NCBI GenBank assembly: GCA_002101905.1
Contig: LQPU01000001.1
Location: 1-64,000, forward strand
Direction of reading: 5' to 3'
DNA from: Mycobacterium shimoidei
GTDB taxonomy: Bacteria; Actinomycetota; Actinomycetes; Mycobacteriales; Mycobacteriaceae
DNA length: 64,000 nucleotides
In this document: positions 54,989 through 62,197 of the stretch, one piece after another
How positions within the stretch are numbered: the stretch's first letter is position 1
Layout of the letters: each line of letters begins with the position of its first letter
Notes under the pieces: generated by a model
The model's database searches: none
What the model saw: the letters and a program-made list of their open reading frames with translations, nothing else
Told to the model about the DNA's origin: nothing
Made by a program: the position numbers and the translations under genes

Positions 54989-55675
54989 TCAGGATGCGAA
55001 CGTGACCACCAGAACGTCGCGCAACGCGGGCGCCGACGCGTCGAGCGGCTGGATCGGCGAGACGCCATGCACGGTGCGGCGGTCGTCACCGAGTAGCAGC
55101 GTGCCCGGCTCGCACAGCGTGGTGGTCAGCAGGTGCTTACCGCTCGCGTCGAACACGGTGCTTTCACCGCCGACGGCGTTGCATCGGTTGATCAGCAGCG
55201 AAGTGACCAGTGTGACACCGTCGCGGTGCAGGCCCTCGGGGGTGGGCTGACCGTCCCCGTCTGCCGATGCGATGACCCGGAACGGGTGCACCTTGACGGT
55301 CCAGTGTGTGACGTCGTCGAGGGCATCGGCAAACACGCACAACAACGTGATCAATTCCGCCAGCAGCGGCTCCCCGGCGAAGGCATCGGTCAGCGGCTCG
55401 AAGTGGCGATCCCGGTCGATGTAAAGCGGATTGGAATCCTGCGGCTGTACAAACGCGTCGTTGGACATCAGGGTGGCCACCCCGTCGCTGACCGTGTAAT
55501 GGCCGTAACGGCGTAACCGTTGCATGCCCAGCTCGGCCGCATAAGGGTCCAGCACCAACCCATCCCAGTGCCGGCCAAAGCGTGCCCACACGTTTTCGTC
55601 GGTGTCCAGGCTGCGGACCAGATCAGCCGGGGTCATCAACGACACGCCCTCCGCGACAAGGGTGTCAACGTTCAC
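54989..55675 (-). CDS. 2-oxoglutarate/Fe(II) dioxygenase family protein
   Basis: A 228-residue member of the 2OG-Fe dioxygenase family that includes L-isoleucine-4-hydroxylase. The iron ligands are visible as HRDGV (His-x-Asp) and VHGVSP, with an Arg in LRDVLVVTF for 2-oxoglutarate. The start is GTG at 55675. It precedes iunH in one operon; hydroxylation of a free amino acid or nucleoside-derived product is possible but not shown. Confidence 0.87.
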   Translation of the reverse strand: MNVDTLVAEGVSLMTPADLVRSLDTDENVWARFGRHWDGLVLDPYAAELGMQRLRRYGHYTVSDGVATLMSNDAFVQPQDSNPLYIDRDRHFEPLTDAFAGEPLLAELITLLCVFADALDDVTHWTVKVHPFRVIASADGDGQPTPEGLHRDGVTLVTSLLINRCNAVGGESTVFDASGKHLLTTTLCEPGTLLLGDDRRTVHGVSPIQPLDASAPALRDVLVVTFAS

Positions 55676-55722
55676 GTCTGATAGATACCTGGAAGCCGAT
55701 GAGGCTAAACGCCTGCCGATGG

Positions 55723-57735
55723 CTACCAGTGCACGCCGGGCACCAGCCGCACCGCCTGCTTGACCGGCCGGGGCACCCGCATCCGATTGACGGCGCGGAT
55801 CGGGCGTCTCGGTTTACGCTGCGACGACGGCTGGGCGGTAACGGGTTCTGTAGCCTCGAGCCCCAGCGCGGCCGCCGAATCGGGGTAGCCGAGATAGATC
55901 TGATGCAGGATCCGTCGCGACAGCTTCGGGGTGAAGTAGTGGCCGGCTTCGGCCAGGGTGCCCAGCGGGGTGTCGATGCGGGCGGGCTTTTCGATCAGGC
56001 CGCGCACCACCATTGCTGCGGCGTGTTCGGGACTGATCGCCCGCACCGGGTTGAGCCGCCGGGACGGCGCGATCATCGGCGTGGCCACCAACGGCATATG
56101 GATGTTGGTGAACGTGATGTGATCCGACAGCGTCTCGGACGCCACCACCTCGGCGAACGCGTCCAGGGCGGCCTTGGAGGGCAGGTACGAGCTGTACCTC
56201 GGGTTGCGGGCCTGCACGCCGGCACTCGACACGTTCACGACGTGGCCGAACCGGCGCTCACGCCAGTGTGGCAGCAGCGCCAGTGTCATCCGCACGGCAC
56301 CAAAGTAATTGACCGCCATCACCCGTTCGTAGTCGTGGAGTCGTTCGGTCGAGTTGACCACGGACCGGCGGATCGAGCGGCCGGCGTTGTTGACCAAGTA
56401 GTCGACGTGGTCGAAGCGTCCCAGGATGTCCTTGACGGTGTGCTCTACCGAGCCGGTGTCGGTGACATCGCAGGTGAAGGCATAAGCCCGGCCGCCGGCC
56501 GCGCGGATCTCGGCGACCAGCTCATCGAGCGCCTCGCCGTTGCGGGCCAGCGCGAACACCGTCGCACCGCGTTCGGCGATCGCGATCGCTGATGCGCGGC
56601 CGATACCGCTGGACGCGCCGGTGATGATGACGTGCCGGCCGACCAGTGGGCCCGCCGGATCGTCGCGTCTGGCCCGGTCCGGGTCCAGCTGCTCGGCCCA
56701 GTACCGCCATAGTCTGGGCGCGTAGTCGGCGAATTCGGGTACGCGAATACCACTGCCGCGCAACGCTTTTTGTGTCTCGTCGGAAATGAACGTGGGAGCT
56801 AGATCGACGACGTCGAGGACTTCGGCGGGAATGCCGAGTTGGGTGGCCGCCATGTTGCGCCATACCTTTGCCCTGCCGCGCACCTTGAGCACCGGCGCGG
56901 CCACCGAGCGCGGAAGCGAGCCGCGCAGCGGCGGCAAGCCGGCTTCGGCCGCGATTCCACGGTAAATACCGCGCAAGCCAATCGTTTTCGGCGCAGTCAG
57001 GTGGAAAGTCTGTCCATCGCGACCGTCGGCGTGCATGAGGAAGACCAGCGCGTCGACGACGTAGTCGACCGGCACGATGTTGGTGCGCCCGGTGTCGGGC
57101 AACATGATCGGGGTGAACCGCGGCAGCACCGCCAGCTTGGCCAGCAGCGGAAAGAAGTAGTACGGCCCGTCGACCTTGTCCATCTCCCCGGTGCGCGAAT
57201 CACCGACGACCACCGCGGGTCGGTAGACCCGAAAGCGCAGCCCCGGCGTCGAGCGCACCAGCTGTTCGGCTTCGAACTTTGTCTGGTGATACGGCGTCGG
57301 CAACTGTTGGCCGACGTCGAAATCGGCCTCGGTGTACTCGCCGCGGAAGTCGCCGGCCACCGCAATCGACGACACATGGTGCATCGTCGCGCCGAGGCGG
57401 CGCGCCAGCTCGATCACACCGCGGGTGCCGTCGACGTTGGCGGCGCGTTGCTCGGAATGGCCGGCGGTGATGTCGTAGATCGCCGCGCAGTGCACCAGGT
57501 GCTCGACGTCCCCAAGCTCGGCGATGGCGTCGTCGGCCAAGCCCAGATCCGGCGCCGTCAAATCGCCGACCAGCGCTTTTACCCGCTCACCCCAGCCGGT
57601 GGCCAGCTGTTCGAAGCGGCTCAGCGACGAGCGGCGGACCAGGACCCAGACCTCGGCATCGGCCCTGGTGTCCAGGAGCTTGGATACGACACGGCGCCCG
57701 ATAAACCCGGTACCGCCGGTAACGACATAGCGCAT
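55723..57735 (-). CDS. Fatty acyl-CoA reductase, two-domain SDR (AcrA1/FcrA-like)
   Basis: A protein of 670 residues (start at ATG 57735, MRYVVTGGTGFIG; ATG 57744 is an alternative). The N-terminal extended-SDR domain (GTGFIGRRVV, YHQTKFEAEQLV, GRTNIVPVDYVVDA) and a C-terminal classical SDR domain from about residue 370 (IITGASSGIGRA, NNAGRSIRRS, and YxxxK in SYLPSKAAL) are both intact. The M. tuberculosis counterpart Rv3391 (acrA1) reduces fatty acyl-CoA to aldehyde or alcohol for wax or lipid synthesis. No cmaA1 homologue precedes it here. Confidence 0.9.
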   Translation of the reverse strand: MRYVVTGGTGFIGRRVVSKLLDTRADAEVWVLVRRSSLSRFEQLATGWGERVKALVGDLTAPDLGLADDAIAELGDVEHLVHCAAIYDITAGHSEQRAANVDGTRGVIELARRLGATMHHVSSIAVAGDFRGEYTEADFDVGQQLPTPYHQTKFEAEQLVRSTPGLRFRVYRPAVVVGDSRTGEMDKVDGPYYFFPLLAKLAVLPRFTPIMLPDTGRTNIVPVDYVVDALVFLMHADGRDGQTFHLTAPKTIGLRGIYRGIAAEAGLPPLRGSLPRSVAAPVLKVRGRAKVWRNMAATQLGIPAEVLDVVDLAPTFISDETQKALRGSGIRVPEFADYAPRLWRYWAEQLDPDRARRDDPAGPLVGRHVIITGASSGIGRASAIAIAERGATVFALARNGEALDELVAEIRAAGGRAYAFTCDVTDTGSVEHTVKDILGRFDHVDYLVNNAGRSIRRSVVNSTERLHDYERVMAVNYFGAVRMTLALLPHWRERRFGHVVNVSSAGVQARNPRYSSYLPSKAALDAFAEVVASETLSDHITFTNIHMPLVATPMIAPSRRLNPVRAISPEHAAAMVVRGLIEKPARIDTPLGTLAEAGHYFTPKLSRRILHQIYLGYPDSAAALGLEATEPVTAQPSSQRKPRRPIRAVNRMRVPRPVKQAVRLVPGVHW

Positions 57736-57790
57736 GCAAGCCATCGTGGCGGCTTGATGCCACAGTCGTCAACACGGTGTGACGTAGTGA

Positions 57791-58504
57791 TCAGTAGCTG
57801 AAGTCGCGGATTCCGTCCCAATCCTGCAGCGTCCAGCCGCTGGTGGGGCTTCCGGTGATGACCACGCGCCCCCCATTGGGCAGCGGATGGCTTTTCGCCA
57901 GGCTGGTCTTGGGGTTTTTCACGTTCATCAGCGTCCAGTACGCGATCGAGTTGGCGTGTGAGAACGCAATCGGCTTGGTGTTGCCGCTGTCATAAATCTT
58001 CTGCACCGCGGCGGTGAACTGGTCGTTGAACTCTTTGCCGCTGACCGATCCCGGTATGGCGTTGTGGTGGTCGCCGTTGAGCCATTGCTGGGGCGCCAGC
58101 AGATAAGTCAGCTCGGCCCGATCGGCCCGCGTGTTGTCATACCAGCCGGCGTCGATTTCCCGGAGCCCGGGCAGGATCTGAACCTGCAGGTGCAGGTCTT
58201 TGGCCAGCGGTGCGGCGGTCTCCTGGGTTCGCGCCATCGTGGAGGCGTACACGCCGTCGTAGCGGTTGCGGGCCAGTTGACGGGCCAGCTGCTCGGCCTG
58301 TGCCTGGCCTTCTTCGGTAAGACCCGGGCCGGGCACCTCGGTGTTGATCACCCCGTCGGCGTTGGACTCGGACTGGGCATGCCGGACAAAGGTCAAGGTG
58401 ATGGTGCGCACGTGCGGCGAACTCGAGCAAGCGCCGGTGGATATTGTCACGACGAGCGCGACGAGTGCTGCAGCGGCCTTCCAGATCACGGTGCGATTGG
58501 GCAT
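57791..58504 (-). CDS. lpqD: Histidine phosphatase lipoprotein (LpqD-like)
   Basis: A 237-residue lipoprotein counted from the ATG at 58504; the longer upstream reading is an artefact. The signal peptide ends in a lipobox ISTGAC (Cys26). The phosphoglycerate-mutase-like motif LTFVRHAQSESNADGV gives the phospho-histidine site, and GLREIDAGWYDN and IAFSHANSIAYWTL complete the active site. It matches M. tuberculosis LpqD (Rv3390) in position. The substrate is unknown. Confidence 0.92.
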   Translation of the reverse strand: MPNRTVIWKAAAALVALVVTISTGACSSSPHVRTITLTFVRHAQSESNADGVINTEVPGPGLTEEGQAQAEQLARQLARNRYDGVYASTMARTQETAAPLAKDLHLQVQILPGLREIDAGWYDNTRADRAELTYLLAPQQWLNGDHHNAIPGSVSGKEFNDQFTAAVQKIYDSGNTKPIAFSHANSIAYWTLMNVKNPKTSLAKSHPLPNGGRVVITGSPTSGWTLQDWDGIRDFSY

Positions 58505-58588
58505 GGCGATAGCCTGCCTTGTCGGTGGCTTCGATGTGAAGGGTTTGCCGCGGTTAGGCGCGACGAATCTGGTTGAAAGGAGACTGGG

Positions 58589-59458
58589 ATGGCAATCGAC
58601 CCGAATGCGGTGGGCGCAACAACGAAGCCCGTGTTGTTCGAATGGACGGATCGCGACACCATGCTCTACGCGCTCGGTGTCGGCGCCGGAACCGACGACT
58701 TGTCGTTTACCACCGAAAACAGCCACGACATTCCCCAGCAGGTGTTGCCGACCTACGCGGTGATCTGCTGTCCCGCATTCGGCGCCGCCGGCAAGGTCGG
58801 AAGCTTCAACTGGGCCATGCTCCTCCACGGTTCGCAGGGCATCCGGCTGCACGCACCGCTGCCGCCCGCGGGCAAGCTCTCGGTGGTCACCGAGGTAACC
58901 GACATCCAGGACAAGGGCGAGGGCAAGAACGCCATCATCATGCTGCGCGGCCGGGGCAGCGATCCCGACAGCGGGACGTTGGTCGCCGAAACCTTCACCA
59001 CGCTGGTCATCCGCGGCGCCGGTGGCTTCGGCGGGCAGCCCGGGCGGCGCCCGGCCGCACCGGAGATCCCTGACCGCGAGCCCGACGCCCGGGTTACCTT
59101 GCCCACCCGAGAGGACCAGCCGTTGATCTACCGGCTCTCCGGCGACCGCAATCCGTTACACAGCGATCCGTGGTTCGCCAGGGAAATGGCCGGCTTTCCC
59201 AAGCCGATCATGCATGGGTTGTGCACCTACGGGTTCGCGGGGCGCGCGTTGGTGGCCGAGCTCGGCGGCGGTGACGCCAGCGCCATCACCGCGATCGATG
59301 CGCGGTTCACCAAGCCGGTGTTTCCCGGCGAGACCCTGACGACCTCGATCTGGCGCACCGAACCCGGCAAAGCGGTGTTCCGCACGGAAGCTGCTGGGCC
59401 CGACGGCAGCGACGCGCGGCTGGTGCTCGAGGATGGTGCGGCGGAATACCGGACCTGA
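58589..59458 (+). CDS. htdY: MaoC-like (3R)-hydroxyacyl dehydratase (HtdY-like)
   Basis: A 289-residue double hot-dog protein. The N-terminal hot-dog half lacks catalytic residues, while the C-terminal half carries the hydratase-2 motif YRLSGDRNPLHSDPWFA followed by GFPKPIMHGLCTYG. It is similar to Rv3389c (HtdY), which dehydrates (3R)-hydroxyacyl-thioesters in fatty-acid metabolism. It is divergent from lpqD. The start is ATG with GGAG-type ribosome binding sequence (AAAGGAGAC). Confidence 0.93.
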   Translation: MAIDPNAVGATTKPVLFEWTDRDTMLYALGVGAGTDDLSFTTENSHDIPQQVLPTYAVICCPAFGAAGKVGSFNWAMLLHGSQGIRLHAPLPPAGKLSVVTEVTDIQDKGEGKNAIIMLRGRGSDPDSGTLVAETFTTLVIRGAGGFGGQPGRRPAAPEIPDREPDARVTLPTREDQPLIYRLSGDRNPLHSDPWFAREMAGFPKPIMHGLCTYGFAGRALVAELGGGDASAITAIDARFTKPVFPGETLTTSIWRTEPGKAVFRTEAAGPDGSDARLVLEDGAAEYRT

Positions 59459-59497
59459 TGGGGGTTTACCGAGGCCGCTAACGTGGCAGCCTCGGAC

Positions 59498-59731
59498 ATG
59501 ACGTTCAAACTCACCTACAGCGACGGTCACGAGACCGAGTACGACGACAACACCAGCTGGGAAATCGAAAACGGCGTCCTCAAGTTGGGCCGCGAGTCCG
59601 GCAAGTGGACGGTATTCCTCTCGCCGAGCCATTGGGCCACATTGGAGCTCGTCGCGGCCAAGGATGGCGAGAAGCAGGAAGACGAAGACAAAGCCAAAGA
59701 CCAAGACAAAGACGAAGACGAAGACGACTGA
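59498..59731 (+). CDS. Small conserved protein with acidic repeat tail
   Basis: A 77-residue protein from the ATG at 59498 (MTFKLTYSDGHETEYDD), or 82 residues from the GTG at 59483. The N-terminal 50 residues look like a compact beta-rich domain (SWEIENGVLKLGRESGKW, TVFLSPSHWATLELV). The last 25 residues are a Lys/Asp/Glu tail encoded by repeating GAAGAC and AAAGAC hexamers, which suggests replication slippage. I recall similar small proteins in mycobacteria but know of no function. Confidence 0.7.
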   Translation: MTFKLTYSDGHETEYDDNTSWEIENGVLKLGRESGKWTVFLSPSHWATLELVAAKDGEKQEDEDKAKDQDKDEDEDD

Positions 59732-59736
59732 GCTCG

Positions 59737-60954
59737 CTACGGCGTGGGCGGTGCGTCGTCGGGAGCCAGTGCCGCGCCGATCTTTTGGAACAGCGTCTGG
59801 GCCTCGTTGCGGTAGTTGCCTTTGTCGTCAAAGGCGTCCGGCTGGTAGGTGACGACTACCGCGATCGCGATCTTGCGCGCGGGCAGGTATGCCGCCACGG
59901 CGGACTCACCGGCAAACATGGGATTTTGCAAGAGCCAATTCCCGGAGATCACGATCCCCAGCCCGTAGGTATACGCGTTGTCCTGCGCCAGACACGTGGC
60001 ACAGCCCGGCAAGGCCGTGGTGCGACCGCGCAGTCCGGTCGACACCATCGTCTGGTAGGACTCGGGGGAGAGCAGTTTGCCGGAGCCGATGCCGACCGCG
60101 GTGGCCTCCATGTCGTAGATGTTGGTCGTCTGGACCGCACCGCGTGCCAGCGTCCAGGACGGATTCCAGAAGGTCGAGTCCTCGTAGAACGGCGTCCCGG
60201 CAGGGATCTTGAGGGCTTCGCGGCGCTCCGAGGTGAAGGAATGCAGCGTCGGCACCGGAATCTGCGGGGTGAACGAGTTGGCGGTGTTGATCAACGCGAG
60301 CGGTGTGAGCACCTTGTCCTGCAGCAGTTTCGCCAGCTCGACACCGGTGGCTTTCTCCAATGCCTGGCCGAGCAGCACGTAGTTGGTGTGCGAGTAGTTC
60401 CAATTCGTCCCGGGCTCGTAGAGCAACGGCTGGTTCACCGCATAGCCGAGCAATTCTTCGGGAGTCCATTGCCGGAACGGATCGGCGGTCAGCGCCGCAT
60501 CGAAGTCGGCGTTTCCGATCGCGTAATCGCGGTAGCCGGACGTCATCTGGGCGAGTTGGGCCAACGTCACCCGGTTCGCGTTCGGGATGTCGGGAAGCCA
60601 AGTGGACAGCTTGTCGTCGAGGCGTACTCGCTTCTCGTCGACGAGTTTGAGCAGCAGCGTCGAGAGGTAGGAGATCGCGACCGCTCCGTTGCGGAAGAAC
60701 ATGCTCGTCGTCGCCGGCACACCGGTCATCGAGTCGCCGGCCGCCTGCGTGACGATTTCCTTGCCGTCCACCGTGACCCGAACGATCACCGCTCTCAGAT
60801 GAGCTTGGGCCATTGTGTCCCGGACAATCTTCATCACCGCTTGGGCTTTCGCCGGATCGGCGGAGGACGGGGACGCGGGCAGATCACCGCTTGACGTACA
60901 GCCCGTCGCGAGCACGGCGAGGGTGCACAGCATCGAAGCCAGCCGCCGGAACAT
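59737..60954 (-). CDS. Beta-lactamase-fold serine hydrolase-like lipoprotein lacking SxxK
   Basis: A 405-residue lipoprotein (ATG 60954; TTG 60960 is also possible). The lipobox is VLATGC (Cys19). The fold is that of class C beta-lactamase/DD-peptidase-like proteins: LVDEKRVRLDDKLSTWLPD, TLAQLAQMTSG and NYSHTNYVLLG. The nucleophile region reads FRNGAVAI where active enzymes have FRxGSxxK, so both Ser and Lys are replaced (Ala91, Ile94). It follows otsB with two bases between and is probably co-transcribed. It may be non-catalytic, or the active site may be elsewhere. Confidence 0.85.
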   Translation of the reverse strand: MFRRLASMLCTLAVLATGCTSSGDLPASPSSADPAKAQAVMKIVRDTMAQAHLRAVIVRVTVDGKEIVTQAAGDSMTGVPATTSMFFRNGAVAISYLSTLLLKLVDEKRVRLDDKLSTWLPDIPNANRVTLAQLAQMTSGYRDYAIGNADFDAALTADPFRQWTPEELLGYAVNQPLLYEPGTNWNYSHTNYVLLGQALEKATGVELAKLLQDKVLTPLALINTANSFTPQIPVPTLHSFTSERREALKIPAGTPFYEDSTFWNPSWTLARGAVQTTNIYDMEATAVGIGSGKLLSPESYQTMVSTGLRGRTTALPGCATCLAQDNAYTYGLGIVISGNWLLQNPMFAGESAVAAYLPARKIAIAVVVTYQPDAFDDKGNYRNEAQTLFQKIGAALAPDDAPPTP

Positions 60955-60956
60955 AG

Positions 60957-62078
60957 TCAACGCTGATCGTGTCCTAGCCGACGTGCCAGTTGTTCGGTGA
61001 ATGCGACGACACGGTCCGGGCTGTCCAGCGCGTAGCTCGCCGCCGTGGCGCGATCACCATCGTCGTCGTGCCGTACCACGATTCCCACGCCGTCGTCGCG
61101 CACCGCATCGAAGGCATCCTCGTCGGTGATGTCGTCGCCGAGATAAATCGGGAAAAGCCGATCTTCGGCGGGGTCGCGGATGTGATCGAGCACCCAGCGC
61201 AGCGTCTTTCCCTTGTCCCAGTTGATATCCGGGCGTAGCTCGATGACCTCACGCCCGGTCGTCACCCGAAGCCCGGTGCGCCGGCCGGCGGCACGTACCG
61301 CCGCTGCGACCTCACCGACCTTGTCGCGCGCAGCGTTACGGTAGTGCACGGCGACGCCAAAGCGCTTGTGTTCTACCGCAACACCGGAGATCGTGGCAAG
61401 CTCGTCGCGTAAATCGCCGGCCGCCTGCTCCAGCACCGGGATGCTCGCCGCCGCCTGTTCGTTCTGGTGGTGTTCGCCGCGCGGCCCGGTCAGCTCGAAA
61501 CCGTGACTGCCCGCATACCAGATACCGGGCAGACCGATCCGCTGCCGCACATCGGCGAGGTCGCGGCCGGACAGTATCGCCACCGGGCAGCGCGCCGTCA
61601 ACGCCGTCAGGGCGTCGGCGGCGCCGGGGGCCAGCCGCGCGGCGTCGGGGTCGTTGACGATCTCGGAAAGTGTTCCGTCGAAGTCGTAGAACACCGCGAG
61701 GTGCTGCGCGGCCACCTGGTCGAGGACATCCAGGGCGTCGGGCAGTTGCGACATCCGTCGGTCACCGCGGCGCACCTGGATGTCACCCTGATCGGAGACG
61801 ACGGCGTCCGCGCCGTGCCCGCTTGCACGGAGCCCGATCACCAGTGCAAACCCGGCGGCCCGGGCGGCAGCGATCCCGTCCGCTGTCGTCGTCACCACGG
61901 CGCACCGGCCCGGCAGCGCTGACAGCCGGCGGGCCGTCTCGACGAGGGTGGTGCTGTTGGCCGGGGCGGTGCGCACACCGGCATCGCGAAGCTGTGCCAG
62001 CAGCGTGGCCTCGGTCGCGGAGGAGCCCAGGTCGAACAGCACGGCGTCATGGCGGCGCGGGTCGATCGTGACCGCCAA
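60957..62078 (-). CDS. otsB: Trehalose-6-phosphate phosphatase
   Basis: Dephosphorylates trehalose-6-phosphate to trehalose, and matches M. tuberculosis OtsB2 in sequence. HAD motifs are VFYDFDGTLSEI (nucleophile), VAILSGRDLAD, and GDDITDEDAF. I place the start at a TTG (62078; MAVTIDPRRHDAVLF), which has AGGGG upstream and fits the homologue; a TTG at 62141 would add 21 residues. The product is 373 aa. The N-terminal third (to about residue 115) is a separate HAD-like module without a clear active site. Confidence 0.93.
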   Translation of the reverse strand: MAVTIDPRRHDAVLFDLGSSATEATLLAQLRDAGVRTAPANSTTLVETARRLSALPGRCAVVTTTADGIAAARAAGFALVIGLRASGHGADAVVSDQGDIQVRRGDRRMSQLPDALDVLDQVAAQHLAVFYDFDGTLSEIVNDPDAARLAPGAADALTALTARCPVAILSGRDLADVRQRIGLPGIWYAGSHGFELTGPRGEHHQNEQAAASIPVLEQAAGDLRDELATISGVAVEHKRFGVAVHYRNAARDKVGEVAAAVRAAGRRTGLRVTTGREVIELRPDINWDKGKTLRWVLDHIRDPAEDRLFPIYLGDDITDEDAFDAVRDDGVGIVVRHDDDGDRATAASYALDSPDRVVAFTEQLARRLGHDQR

Positions 62079-62169
62079 TGCTTCGCCCCTATCGTCCCTG
62101 TCGTCGTTGCGTCGCCTTAGCCTAGAGAGACGGTCGGCCAAGTGCGCCCGGTGGCCCGGCTATCGTTAT

Positions 62170-62185
62170 TCGAACATATTTTCGA
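62170..62185 (+). promoter_or_regulatory. LexA (SOS) box of dnaE2
   Basis: TCGAACATATTTTCGA matches the mycobacterial SOS consensus TCGAACN4GTTCGA with one mismatch. It is only 12 bases ahead of the GTG of dnaE2, so LexA would block the promoter directly. The box before imuA' has the same one-base departure at the first position of the right arm. Confidence 0.92.
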
Positions 62186-62197
62186 TAGAGTAGCCGG

